Source: Zygaena filipendulae
Taxonomy: Eukaryota > Arthropoda > Insecta > Lepidoptera > Zygaenidae
NCBI GenBank assembly: GCA_907165275.2
Contig: OU015651.1
Span: forward strand, 5,850,501 to 5,914,500
Length of the DNA: 64,000 bases
Reading direction: 5' to 3'
Part shown: piece after piece, positions 1 through 11,431 of the stretch
Position numbering within the stretch: the stretch's first letter is position 1
Layout of the letters: each line of letters opens with the position of its first letter
Position numbers and translations under genes: made by a program
The notes under the pieces: model-generated
Told to the model about the DNA's origin: nothing
Database searches by the model: none
The model's input: only the letters and a program-made list of their open reading frames with translations

Positions 1-637
1 TCTCTGGATCTACTGAACCAATTTTGAAAATTCTTTATATGCATTTAAAAACTTAACAATTGTAATGTTTTTGTTATCTACCTAGTACTCTCTCTAGGTA
101 TCATGGTATAGGTATATGTTGGTCTCTTATTAAAATTGTCGCGCAGTATTGTTAATCATATTCGAGTTTTTGTTAAATTCAAATGCGGGTCCGATGGAAA
201 ACCTGGGTAAATATCTGACTAAAAAGTAGGTAAGCAAGAGTGTATAAAATAAAGAGAACATAAAATAACGCGAATTTGATTTTATTTAACGATTTGCTTT
301 GCTTAGAATTGCTGCATGGTGGTAGCTGGCGCTTCCTTGCCACCACCTTGAAATCTGTCGCCTAGCACCTAATGGTGTGTTCTGGCAGCCTCACTTGAAA
401 GCCAGTTCCCATTCCAGGCTACTGGCTAGGTGTGCTTACAATCTTCATCCACACTCACTTAACATTGTGAGATGTGGTCAAACGCCTAGCCTATTCACAA
501 TAAAAAAAAAAAAACTTAAGACTGAATAACTAATATATTACGATGCTTACGATGGATGGGACTTAACAACTTCCTCTGGGGACAGGACTTCCTCTCAACA
601 AACTCTGGGGAACTAAAACAAGCAAAAATATTATAAT
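1..637. other. Non-coding A/T-rich DNA with old repeat debris
   Basis: No open frame of interest is present. Positions 295-480 are less A/T-rich, contain short inverted words (for example ctggca and gccagt) and read like an old interspersed repeat of unknown class. An A-run at 508-521 could be a retroposon tail. Nothing else is recognisable. Confidence 0.5.
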
Positions 638-838
638 ACTAGCTGTTCCCCGCGGTTTCACCTGCGTTAATTTTGGAGATCGCGGGAATTCCGGGTTAAG
701 CGTACTCTATGTCTTTCTCTGTACCCCTGACAACGTGTATGCAAAATTTCATGACGATCGATTGAGCCGTTAAGGCGTAAAAGCGTAACAGACAGACAGA
801 AATACTTTTGCATTTATAATACCTATTAATAAAGGATT
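638..838 (+). repeat. Family A interspersed repeat, near complete
   Basis: This copy starts with actagctgttccccgcgg and continues through the family hallmarks: a GC-rich head (cgcgggaattccggg), 'ctctatgtctttctctgtacccctgaca', a core 'gcaaaatttcatgacgatcg', then cgtaaaagcgtaacagacag and a tail of gcatttataata...taaaggatta. The family is not tRNA-headed in any copy I can see, so it could be a truncated LINE 3' end or another non-autonomous element. Its class is not settled by the sequence. Confidence 0.75.
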
Positions 839-1990
839 AGGGACATCTTATTTTGTTTTTTATTATATATAATAAACCTACTCTGTGTCTACTAGATTTC
901 TTACAAAAATAATATTCTCTTTAAAGTTTGTATGAGAGTAGGTATCTATGGGACGATCAAACTGAAATAGTGTAAAGAAGGCAATATACCAAAGCAGATA
1001 TTTCCCGGTTAGGTTTACGGAACGAATTTTTTTTGCGAGTAATGCAATGGCCGTACCTTAATTGATAAGACAAGTGTGGAGAGCGACCATAAAGGTTTGC
1101 GATCCGCATTTGGAACCATTGCTTAGTGCATTTATAGATAAAGGCATTGCCTGAGAACAGGCAGGATGTATGGAATCAACATGCATTGTATATTATTATT
1201 TTACTTTTAATTAGGAAGGTTTTTGAAATTTGGAAAAAATATTTATCAAAAGCTCACGTACATAACGTTTGAATTGAGGCTATCATACCAAATTTTGTGG
1301 AAGACATGACGTAATATACCTACTTAGTTACTTACGAAACATTCGATTGTTTTCTCTATGTAGTTCATGAATTGATTAACTCATTATATTAATGTAAATA
1401 AAAAATCTTTACAGGTAATTGCTATGTATTGGTTACGGTGCGTACATATTATAATACAAAAGATCTGTGATAAATACTGCAAGGGGAAAAACTGGTGGTC
1501 CAAAATGTTGATTATTATTAGGCATCCTAATTATTGTTAGTAAATTAAATAGGTATCTATTTACTATTTAATAAATTTATTTATATACCTACATCTTTAT
1601 TGTTTTATTTCAAAACTCATCATCTGAAATGGAATGAGTAAAACAATGTGCAGTGTAGTATTTTTTATTACAAGTATTCTTAATACATAAATATAGTTAC
1701 AATAACACGAAATATGAAAAATAGTTGATATATTTTCACAATGTTGGGTTCAATTACAAAATATACACCAATACAAGGTTAGAAAGGTGGGTTCCCAAGC
1801 CAAAAAAAGTATAAAAGTGTAGATTGACGAAGTCAAAAAATTTTGATACTTTTAAAAATATATAAAAAATACCATTTTAAATACTTTTCATCTGTATTTC
1901 ACGAACTCTATTTTGATTTTCTTATGACCTATATATACCCCGTAGCCACAGTCTCGGCGGCGGCGGTGGCGGCGGCGGCGGCAAAAACAA
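839..1990. other. Non-coding; GGC trinucleotide tract near 1954-1981
   Basis: A/T-rich DNA without a supported gene. The only striking feature is an almost pure (CGG)n tract at about 1954-1981, immediately before a strong hairpin. Short frames here are GC-tract artefacts. Confidence 0.5.
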
Positions 1991-1993
1991 ATG

Positions 1994-2064
1994 GTAGACA
2001 ACATACGAAGTAGGCCACAGCTATCAGCGGCGCGAGCTGTGGCCGTACTTCTTATGTTGTCTAC
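1994..2064. repeat. 71-bp hairpin with ~29-bp arms
   Basis: The left arm starts gtagacaacatacgaagta and ends ggccacagct. The right arm is its reverse complement with one mismatch and one bulged base. The loop is 12 nt and G/C rich. It follows a CGG tract. It may be a folded remnant of a small inverted-repeat element. Confidence 0.75.
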
Positions 2065-2566
2065 AGGATTAACCTCACATAAAAGCAAACCAAGCAACCG
2101 ACTTTATTCTTGCAACTTGCGAGATTCTGGGGAAAAAAATATTGAAATTATAACGTGTCCTTACATAGTTATCAGTGAATTGCTCGCAGATTGGTATTTC
2201 CTTTCTAACTATACTAACCTTGTATACATATAATATTATACATACGTTACACATAATATATCACAATTCACAATATCGGTATAAAGATTAAGTCCATTAA
2301 AAAGAGAGATAAACGTTACGTATAGTAAGTGACAATACAGAATTACAATCTTATTTCCATAAAAATTAAGTTCAACTCTACAGACAAAAATATGTACAGT
2401 AAGAATGATTCCAGCGTTGACCATAAAAGCAAATAAAAATAAAAATGCTAGGACATTATCACACTGTGTTATCTGGTCCTAAACTAAGCGAGCTTATACG
2501 AACTGTGGATACCAAACACCTGATATTAAAACTTAAATATGAACTTATTTAAGATACAATATATTA

Positions 2567-2975
2567 GGGTCATCCACTAATTACAAGCGATTATGGCGAT
2601 TTTTCGACCCTCCCTCTCCCCCTGTTGGGATGTCGTGAGATTTAGCACGATCGTCTTTCCCCCTTTCCTAATTTCACGATAGTTTCCCCAAAATGCGAGA
2701 GAGTATATATTTTTATTTAATGTAACCCAGTTTTCTCCCCCTGTTGAGACTCCGTGTGATTTTGCTCGACCGTCTATCTCTCTTCCCTAATCTCACGATA
2801 GATTTTTCCAAATGCGAGAGAGTATACTTTTTTTTTTCACTTTAACCTAGTTTTCTCGCAATTTTAGTTTCTTGCGGAAAAAAAATTACGTGATATCTCT
2901 CCCCCACGTGAGATTTAGCGAGGTTCGGCTCGACCCCCTCCTCCCTAAACGCCTCACGTAATTAATGGACGCCCC
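2567..2975. mobile_element. MITE-like element with terminal inverted repeats and internal duplication
   Basis: The left end gggtcatccactaattac is matched, inverted, by the right end gtaattaatggacgcccc. Internally a ~90-bp C/T-rich block (cccctgttg...gcgagagagtata) occurs twice, at about 2618-2711 and 2737-2826. No coding sequence is present. It resembles a small non-autonomous DNA element common in insects. The superfamily is unassigned because no clean target duplication is visible. Confidence 0.7.
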
Positions 2976-3692
2976 GATAAACATAATATAAATGTTTAAT
3001 CACATAAATGTTTACCCTGATGCAGGGATCGAACCGCGTGAAAGTAATTCGAGCGATTCAAAAATCGACCCCCTGGTCGGGTACAGTAAATCATATATAT
3101 TATGAATTATGATATACATATACAACGTGTTAATTAATTTACTGAAAACTAGAAAGTAGTTTGTTCAGAATCGACTCCCGAATAGATCGCACCATGTTTT
3201 AATATAGGTTATATTTTTTTTTTTTACTAGCCCATGTCAAAATTATTTATTTATAATACAATATTTAGTGCCTACGCCACCGCCCGTAGCATAAAAATCG
3301 AATCAGTCATAGGGATCGAGAAAGAACTATAGAGGGCAGCACTACTGCTGACAGTAGAGCGCCCTGGTGTTAAAAATGTTAACTATTGTGATGTAAACAA
3401 TGCAATAAATGGTAATGGTAGACATTAAAAATGTAGAAAATAATAAAATTTGGTTTTTTACCCATTAATAATGACCGAAAAGGGCAAAAATTATTTAAAT
3501 CAGGACATGTTATTAATCTTGTCGAGACGAAAGATGCGATGCTGTTATAACCTGCTCAGTAGTAGCTCAAACCAGTGTACCTATCTAAACTTAAGAGCAT
3601 ACGAATTATCGCAAATTACTAGTTATTTTTACAATTACTTTTTATAATATTAGAAAAGCTGTTAAATATGGCTATTACAAACTTATTACAAA

Positions 3693-4084
3693 CTAGCTGT
3701 TCCCCGCAGTTTCATCCGCGGTAATTTCGGAGTTCTCGGAGAATCCCGGGATAAAAAGTATACCCTATGTCCTTCTCTGTATCCCTGACAAAGTGCATGC
3801 AAAATTTCATGAAGATCAGTTGAGTCATTAAGGCGTGAAAGCGTAACAAACAAACAAACTCACTTTCGCATTTTATAGCTGTTTCACTTCACCCGCGTTT
3901 ATTTCAGAGATCCCGTGGGAATTCCGCCATAAAAAGTATCCAATGTGTTATTCTGATGTATAAGTTATATTATTGTGAAGTTTCATTAAAATCCATTCAG
4001 TTGTTTTTGCATGAAAGAGTAACAAACATCTATTCATACTTTACATACTTATAAACTTTCGCATTTATAATATTAGTAAGGATA
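3693..4084 (+). repeat. Two family A copies in tandem
   Basis: The first copy (3693 to about 3880) has the full head and core (ctagctgttccccgcagt, gcaaaatttcatgaagatca). The second starts at 'agctgtttcacttcacccgcg' without a complete head and ends in tttataatattagtaagga. They lie between the transposase remnant and the left end of the Harbinger-like element, so they inserted after it. Confidence 0.75.
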
Positions 4085-4279
4085 AATGCAAAAGTGAGTT
4101 TGTTAGTAGTTACAGAAATAGCATTGGCAAAATTGTGATAGAAAATAATATGTACATGAAATCATACAAAATTTTTAAAATATTGTTTTATTTCCATACA
4201 CTTCTGCTTTTTTAAAATCATTGTTTTATAATAGGTTTTCCAGTATTTATCAAAGTACATACTACAAATACAATTTCAT

Positions 4280-4756
4280 CTATTTGAGAAAGTAAAGGTA
4301 CTTTTGAAAAAATATTGAAATTTTTGATTCTTTGAAATTTTTGACTCTTTCAATATGAATTCTGAGTGAAGCAATATTATAAGTTTCTTCTACTTCCTCA
4401 GCTGTGAATTGTGTATCATGGGCAAATGGAGGCATGATAAAGACGGCATTTTTCTTCTCTACCTCTGTTTTGATTTGGGGGAAACCTTTATCAGCAAGCA
4501 CAACATCACCAGGTTCTACTCAATTTACTAATTCACAATCGTTAGTAATAAAACTATCGCTAGCACGACCACCATAGCACTTAGATATGAAGCTTATAAA
4601 TCCATTTGGAGTACATCCAACCAAGAATTTCACTGTATGATGATAGAATAGATGAGATATGCAGAGATAGAGAGAATGCAATCGATTATCACATGTGTTG
4701 CAGGATAATTTTTGTTTAAAGCTTTTGGTAAAGTTGATTATTAACAAAATGAGCAC
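4280..4756 (-). pseudogene. DDE_Tnp_4-type transposase, C-terminal remnant
   Basis: The reading frame gives HHTVKFLVGCTPNGFISFIS and GGRASDSFITN, then a stop (TGA near 4520), then VEPGDVVLADKGFP and, further on, YNIASLRIHIERVKNF. These are the central and C-terminal hallmarks of DDE_Tnp_4 (IS5/Harbinger-like) transposases: the second catalytic Asp lies in ADKGF and the Glu in RIHIERV. The N-terminal part with the first catalytic Asp is missing, and the frame is interrupted once. It could only be functional if the missing part and the stop were artefacts, which is unlikely. It belongs to the element with termini at 3121 and 5356. Confidence 0.75.
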
Positions 4757-4886
4757 TACAAATGCGTGTACTTCGTTTTAGTTCCAAATCCTTAGGATAT
4801 ATTCTGAAACACAAATTTATAAAATTTTACTCTTTCTTCCGTACTACTATTTCACTCAAGCATAAAATCATTATTAATTGAATATT

Positions 4887-5069
4887 TTATTTAAAATAAT
4901 GTACCCACACATAGTTTTTTACTGCATTTATCCACTTTTTTCGTTTAAAGGTTATCCATGCAGTGTTCAATGAACTTTCAGGGAAACGATAAAATTTCAC
5001 CTTCGTTTTGTTTTTGTATGGCATATTTGTATAGCCGCGGGTACAACAACGTGCTTTCGAAGAAGACAT
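4887..5069 (-). pseudogene. THAP zinc-finger domain fragment
   Basis: The 60-residue frame starts MSSSKARCCTRGYTN and continues VKFYRFPES...W...W..AV. This is the start of a THAP domain (M...C-C..G-C, FhrFP, W). The second zinc-binding Cys of the CCxxGC motif reads Tyr here, and the downstream AVPTIF-like part is not found. THAP domains commonly form the DNA-binding N-terminus of this transposase class, and the transposase remnant follows on the same strand. The piece is degenerate. Confidence 0.65.
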
Positions 5070-5339
5070 TACGAAAAATCACTTCAATTAAATAAGAAAA
5101 CAAAAGAAAAATAATTGCTTAGAATATGACTTGCCGCCATTAGTTTAAATTTTTCGTCGTCTTTCTCGGTCCCTATTGACGCGTAGCGCGGGCGTGGTGC
5201 TTGATATTTCGTAGATAGGTGACCTCCAAACTAATGTTGAATAACTTTACGACTTTTAACTTTTTCGCCATAATTTATATTTTAATCATAATATTATTGT
5301 TTAATTTTTTTAAAAGGGGTGTATCAGGTTTTTGTTCAA

Positions 5340-5421
5340 TTCATTAACACGTTGTATAAGGGGGTTACGCATTAAAAACATTCATTAACACGTTGTATAA
5401 GGGGGTTACGCATTAAAAACA
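5340..5421. repeat. Exact 41-bp tandem duplication across a transposon end
   Basis: Positions 5340-5380 and 5381-5421 are identical 41-bp units beginning ttcattaacacgttgtataa. Each contains the last ~17 bp of the Harbinger-like terminal repeat plus 24 bp of flank. Confidence 0.95.
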
Positions 5422-6709
5422 GTCTTAAGTGACGCACTAAAAAGAATTTTAAGGGTTTGTTTTAAAATAATACATTACATTCGATAAAACACAATTGCAT
5501 TTGCGAGAATTTATATCAAAGTTCATAGTTATATTCTAGATTTAAGTAATAGGTAATATTCAATTTATACAAGTAAAATAATTATAATATCACTTTTGTG
5601 TATGAAAAAAAATGGTCCCTTTTTTAACAATTCTTTGGATAGGTACCTACTAAACTAATGAATTATAAAATACGATGACTAATAAATGGCACAAAACATA
5701 ATCTAATTCAATAAGGTAGACATTGTACCTCATGAATGATTTAGTATTGTTTCTTGACACTGGAATCGAAAATTTCATTTGCGACTAGAATAGTGTATAG
5801 CGACATCTATTAGACGACGTTTGAATTACTTTTAACTATCAAATAACGAACTCGACGACCCTGGAGTGAATACCTAATCAGCGGTTCACAACAGGTACAT
5901 TTTTCTAAGTTTCAAATATTTAACTGAACATTTTGAAAATGGATGAAAATTTAATTGAAAAATGTCATAAAAATGTCATACATAAGTACTTACAAGTTAC
6001 ATACACATATTATGTCCATGTAATAATAGTCTGTTAGTCGGCAGAATATGCTGAATCAATCTTAGAGTAACACCAACTATGTACCTACCATATTCTTGCA
6101 AATAAATAAATAAATAAAATAAACTTACATATTTATTACCATTGACCACCATTTTACCATTTTAGAGCACGTTAATAAACCTAGTCATGTAGACCAACCA
6201 ACCTACCAACCCACATGGTCAGTTCTGTATAATAAATAAGGTCAGATGACAGATATAAGACTACTATGTAGCATCAGACTAATATAAGGTCAGATTATTA
6301 ATTTGTTGTTGACAATCTGCTTAGATACTGGATGTTATTTTGCATTCTCATCTACGAATTTTATTATAATGCTTATAATAATGAATAAATAAATATTGAA
6401 GGTGAATAAATAAAATTAAAGCGATCCAAATGTTTACAAATTCAATGTCATAAAATTGCCTAATGCCAAATTAGTAGAGATGGTGTCCTCGTACAGAACA
6501 AGCAGTGACAGTTCACCTCTCTAACTACAAAACGTTGCTTTTACTTTAAAAAATATATTCTTTCAATCGTCAGGGTTTTTAAGTTTCAGCAACTAAATCT
6601 AGAAGCTATTTCGTCTGCAAAGGCGGAAATGCAAATTAACACTCGTATAAAATATTAAAGATATATTTATACAGTGTATTATTATAAATAAGTTCAATTA
6701 AGCAGACCA
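5422..6709. other. Non-coding A/T-rich DNA
   Basis: No coding frame, RNA or clear repeat boundary was seen. There are short simple A/T tracts (for example (aata)n near 6108-6125). Confidence 0.5.
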
Positions 6710-6950
6710 GGGCTGGCAGTCTCGATAACGTTTTGACAACGTTATCGTACGGATCGTTAACTAAGGACCCAAAAATCATATCGATAAATGTCATTACATT
6801 AACCAACATTACGTGAATTGCAAGTTTCGAAACTTGATTCGAAGCTTGCATTTTAATGTAATGTTGGTTACTGTAATGATGTTGATCGTTATTATTTTTG
6901 GGTCCCTAGTTAACGATTGATAATAATGATAACTGCATGACTGCCGGCCC
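6710..6950. mobile_element. Palindromic MITE, ~240 bp
   Basis: The two halves are inverted copies of each other over roughly 100 bp. The left half runs gggctggcagtctcgataac...ggacccaaaaatcat...accaacattac; the right half has the inverted series ending ctgccggccc. A short additional palindrome (cgataacgtt..aacgttatcg) lies near the left end. No coding capacity. Confidence 0.8.
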
Positions 6951-9600
6951 AGCAACGTTACCCCTTTCCGTCCAACCCTCATGGTAATGATTAGGACACA
7001 TTAAATGCCTGTCATCAATGACTTAGATAAAAATACAATAATATTTTTGTGGACAAAATTGTCAAGGAGGCGTATTTTAAAGAACAATTAATAGTAATTT
7101 TATCAATACATAATCATATTTGAGATATCATAAAAATGTATTTATGATAAATTGTTTCCAGACGATATAAGTATTATACGTCGATAACGATCTTTTCTAC
7201 GATTAAACATCATAGATAAGTTTAATTATAAGATTTTAAAATATCCTTAATCACAACATTCATGTTTGACTGGCTGATTTATGTGGCTGTTGGAAAATAA
7301 TACTGTTGATGTACTTGAATATAATAAACCATTATCAGCAAAAAATAATAATTGTATATTTTTACTCGTATGTACCTACACAAGTATTACATAATTATGT
7401 CATTTTAAACTTAAAAATACATCATTAATCTAAGTTCAAAGATGAATTAAAAATAGGAATTCAACTAGAATAATTAAGAAACTTATCAGCTATCCTTTAG
7501 AGAAAAGGGTTAATTTCTATATTAGGCATACATAAAACTAGTAACTAAATATAAAAAAGAATGTTGGGCACTTATAATAAAACTAGGTATACCAAAATAC
7601 CGATTTTTACAAACTATGTAATTTTTTTGTACCAATAACACCAATACAATAAATCACGTAAATGTATAGCGTAAATTGCTAAAATACGAAGATGATGTTA
7701 AAAATATGCCTAAATACAATTTTTTTTTCAGTTTTTGCACATAAAATTATTTTAAATAATACATTATTTTAGACTAAAATTAATACTTTTTAACGTTGCC
7801 ATTGCACACACAATTATTTATTAGGCAAGTCGCATTTCGTGCAAGCGATGTGACCGACCTCAATTAGCGGAATTAATTAGTACAAGGAATGGGCTCAAGG
7901 ATCTTTATTGTTCAATCGGAACACTGGTAGGCTTTAGTACCAACTAGGTGTCTGATGGCCACAACACATACATCATAATATGCACTTACTAACTTAACTT
8001 TAAGTCGTAATTAGTAAATCATACAAATTAATATTAGATTTCATTTGCGTAATTACCTAAGTAATAAAATAGGTACCTATGTAAAAGTACTCAAGACGCT
8101 CAGAGAAATTTGTGTTTTCTTTGGTTATTAACGCAATTTCGTATTGCTAATTGTCTTTTCTTATTGTCTTTTCAGAAACGATCAGTGGTAGTTGTTGAAA
8201 TTTTGTTTTCTCTTAAAAAAACGTACGTTTTATAAGTTAGACTATTTATGAGCAAAACAATGTGTGATGCGTGTGCAAAGACAAACGCCCGTTATACATT
8301 TCCAATAACCGTTGTTTCGGGTCCTACTAGTGATAAAAAATAATTTCGAATATTTAATTCGAATGTTTATTAGAATAGGATATTTTTTATTGCACAACAA
8401 ACACACCCATACACAGAAAGTTGACAAAAATAATTTACAATTAAAATCATAGGTTTAATAATGGCTCATTTCCGTAGGTATGTACATGTTTGTATAGTCA
8501 CCAGCACCAATATGTATACATTTTGGTCAGTATTTGAACCCTACTATTGTAATAAGATTCAATGACTGTCAAAAGTGTATACTTACATATTTATGCAGCT
8601 GACTGTACTTATAATATTCTAGGAACGAACTGAATTTTTTTTTAAACTTTCAATTAAGTAGGTATAGTTTTTTTTTTTAAATAAGTAGTTTAAAATGGTC
8701 GGGTAGATAATGAGTCGAATAGGACGTAAAATGAAAACTTACGGCCTTTTTATAACATACAAATTATTCCAATCATTCCGTTGTTTTCCAATTGGTGAGC
8801 AAATTGGTTCTTATAACTTAATGTTTCTATTAATATTCTAGACAGAACCAATGCGTATGTTCAGCATCAGAAATACCTACGCAATCAGACAGTAGTAGTA
8901 GATGACATCATAGGGCAACACTAATGAAGTTCGACGAGTGACAAAAGTGTTTACATACTTTTGAAGCTGACTGTACGTATATAAATAAATAATATTATTA
9001 TGTTGTCCATTCATAACCACAATGTTTTTAGTCATCTTTAAATTGAATCTTAATCAAAAGTTCTATGTATGTTTTTTTACCACTCATAGTTAGCACCGGC
9101 TAACGGCTGAAAGAATGTTTGTGAAATTCGGTATATTAATGAATAATATACTTGTATTCTTTCCCGGAGATAACATAGGCCCCGAGTTAAACTGAAAATT
9201 CACGCGAGTAGTTACTTAAATACTACAGTAAATAAAACCGCGGACAGTAGTTACTTAAATAGCATTCTTGTCAGTTAACGAACTTGCCTACTATTGTAAT
9301 AAGAATTCGTCGACCTACAAATAAGTTGACTATTAAAACCAAATTCCACACAAATCTCATCACTCACTCATCATACATACCTACATTAGGTATGTAAATA
9401 GTCACTAATTATCTTTATTTTACTAGGAAATTTTTATTCACACATTTTTATTTTTTTACAAAAAAATAAAATAAAATAGATAACTTATAATTCGTTAGGT
9501 ATATTTCTTTTTAATTTTCTAATCATAAATTTTAATCCACGACGAATACTGAATTTTAATCAATTACTTGAATTTTCATTGGTGTATGGTGTATACCTAC
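6951..9600. other. Non-coding; scattered repeat fragments
   Basis: No host exon is recognisable. Fragments at about 8490-8610 and 8880-8980 share the words tgacaaaagtgt.tacat and agctgactgtac, and part of this also occurs near 21290-21350, so they are pieces of a dispersed element. Confidence 0.45.
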
Positions 9601-9849
9601 CAGGGGTCGCCAAAACGAGGACCGCGGTCCGCATCCGGGCCGCCCGCGCCGCCGACCCATTTTGTGCGGATCGCGCTAACACAGCAACTTGCAGTACAGA
9701 GTATGTAATTTAATAAAAATCTATTCCCCACATTATCTTTGTTGGCGTCAATTCAAGTGAATATTTCTTTCTATAAAATGTTGTGCGGACCGCGATGGTC
9801 ATTTCATTTCTTAAAACGGACCCCGAGCGAAACTAACTGGTGACCCCTG
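9601..9849. mobile_element. hAT-like MITE, 249 bp
   Basis: The ends are caggggtcgccaaaa and, inverted, the right-hand tggtgacccctg. CAGGGGTC-type ends and G/C-rich 'ggaccgcggtccgc' subterminal DNA are typical of hAT-derived non-autonomous elements. I see no clean 8-bp target duplication, so the insertion is probably old. Confidence 0.6.
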
Positions 9850-11431
9850 GTGTGTGAGATAAAAATAAAAAAGATCACTAGTCACGCTAAGACCATTAAA
9901 AAAACCTTATCCGAATATTTTGGTATGCCAGATTTATTTTTAGAACAGCTGCGCGTAACAAGTTTGATCGCAGGGTTCCTAAAATGCAAATCAAAACAAT
10001 TAAATACAGGTAATAAGTGGTTTTTCAAAGGCAAATATTGTGTTGGATGTTTTTTTGAGCCGGAAGCTTGCTCGCTCTTCGTATTATACCGACGTTAGAG
10101 GTGAATTATTTACTGCATATTCATGATTAAGGATATTATATTAAAATACATTTTAATACCTACCTACAATTTGTATTTTTTTATTTTGTCGTTCTTATAA
10201 AATTATATTAACTCTTCTAGCAAACATATTTTAGAAATATCTATACGCGAGAGCTTTTACTGTGTGGTATCATAATAATATAATAATTGTCACTTTTTGG
10301 TCTTGACATTTCTTAAAAACGCGAATAATTACGTAAAACCAATTTCGTTAATTGAATTACATAATATTATAATATGATGATTAAAATATAATCACGGCCT
10401 TTTGATAATAATAACAATATATTATAATCACAAAGATTAAAAAACCAAATTAAAGTTGAAATCACAGGTCGATTCGATATAATGACCGATTCTGTCATTA
10501 TATTTATGGATGGATGGATGGGATGATAAATAATAATCCTGTAGATGGGCTTCATGATTGCGCTATATCCCGCTATATCACGCGACTTTCGCGACGCGAT
10601 CCAGCGTGATATGTGTAGGTAATATTCATAATAGGTATCTATTTATGAAAACATGTTTTAAATATAATACCTACACATCACGCTCACCGAGTACTTAAAC
10701 TTATGCCTACATTTCGACGCCCCCAGGAAATAAACCGGTAATATAAAAATTCAAATTTTACAGGAAATTTTTATAACTTTTCTCAAAAACATGTTACGGG
10801 AGATGACCTTCGTAATATGTTATTGAAAACACTATAATAATAAAACGAATAGTATAGTTCTTATTTGATATTTATATTATTCGTTAAAATAAAACATGGT
10901 TATGGAAAAAACCCCGTATTATTTCGTATCTTTCGTAATTTCAATAGGAAAAGTCTAGAAAAAATCTGCAATAACATGAAGAACTCCGTAATAGCCTATT
11001 ACCGGTTTTTTCATTGGGGCCGTCGCTGTGGTTTTTTTTACATAAAATAACTATCGTCAAATATAATTACAAAACCTTAAAAAACTAAGACAATACAAAT
11101 TTGCTAACGATCATGATGACTAAAACTTAAATTCTTCTAAAACAAACAAACCATTGGCATGCTTAAAAAAATATAAAAGCAAAATAATTCCATGGTTTAA
11201 TTTAATCTAATATTAAAAAAAAAAAAACTTAATTTCACTTATATGTCTCATCAAATAGAGTTTTGGCGAAATGAGATGCGTGTACGGCAATGGCACTATT
11301 GTTAAGTGTATCAAAGCTTTAAGTATAAAAAACATGAGCGCGCCGTTTCGTGGAATGAACGACGAATTACTTCTAGTAGGTAGTGGTTTTATGGGTAGTT
11401 GAGGTCCAATTTTAAATGTAAAATCTCAAAA
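9850..11431. other. Non-coding; downstream flank of AGPAT gene 1
   Basis: A/T-rich. It contains a (atgg)n tract near 10506-10521 and an A-run at 11214-11227. The 3'UTR of the first AGPAT gene must lie at the right edge, but its end cannot be placed from sequence alone. Confidence 0.4.

Larger units (their letters stand above)
3121..5356 (-). mobile_element. Harbinger-like DNA transposon with THAP gene (degenerate)
   Basis: The element is bounded by terminal inverted repeats: tacaacgtgttaattaatt at the left and the inverted form of tacaacgtgttaatgaatt at the right, ending 5356. It carries a minus-strand THAP-domain frame and a DDE_Tnp_4-like transposase frame, both damaged. Two family A copies are inserted at 3693-4084. 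A 339-bp derivative with the same ends and ~200 bp of matching subterminal DNA lies at 41437-41775. THAP plus DDE_Tnp_4 proteins are known from Harbinger/ISL2EU-like elements of arthropods. The exact subfamily is inferred, and this copy cannot be autonomous. Confidence 0.75.

Noticed and set aside
1888..2233. Short frames over the CGG tract and hairpin
   Set aside because: They exist because of the trinucleotide tract and hairpin symmetry; no domain, no splice context.
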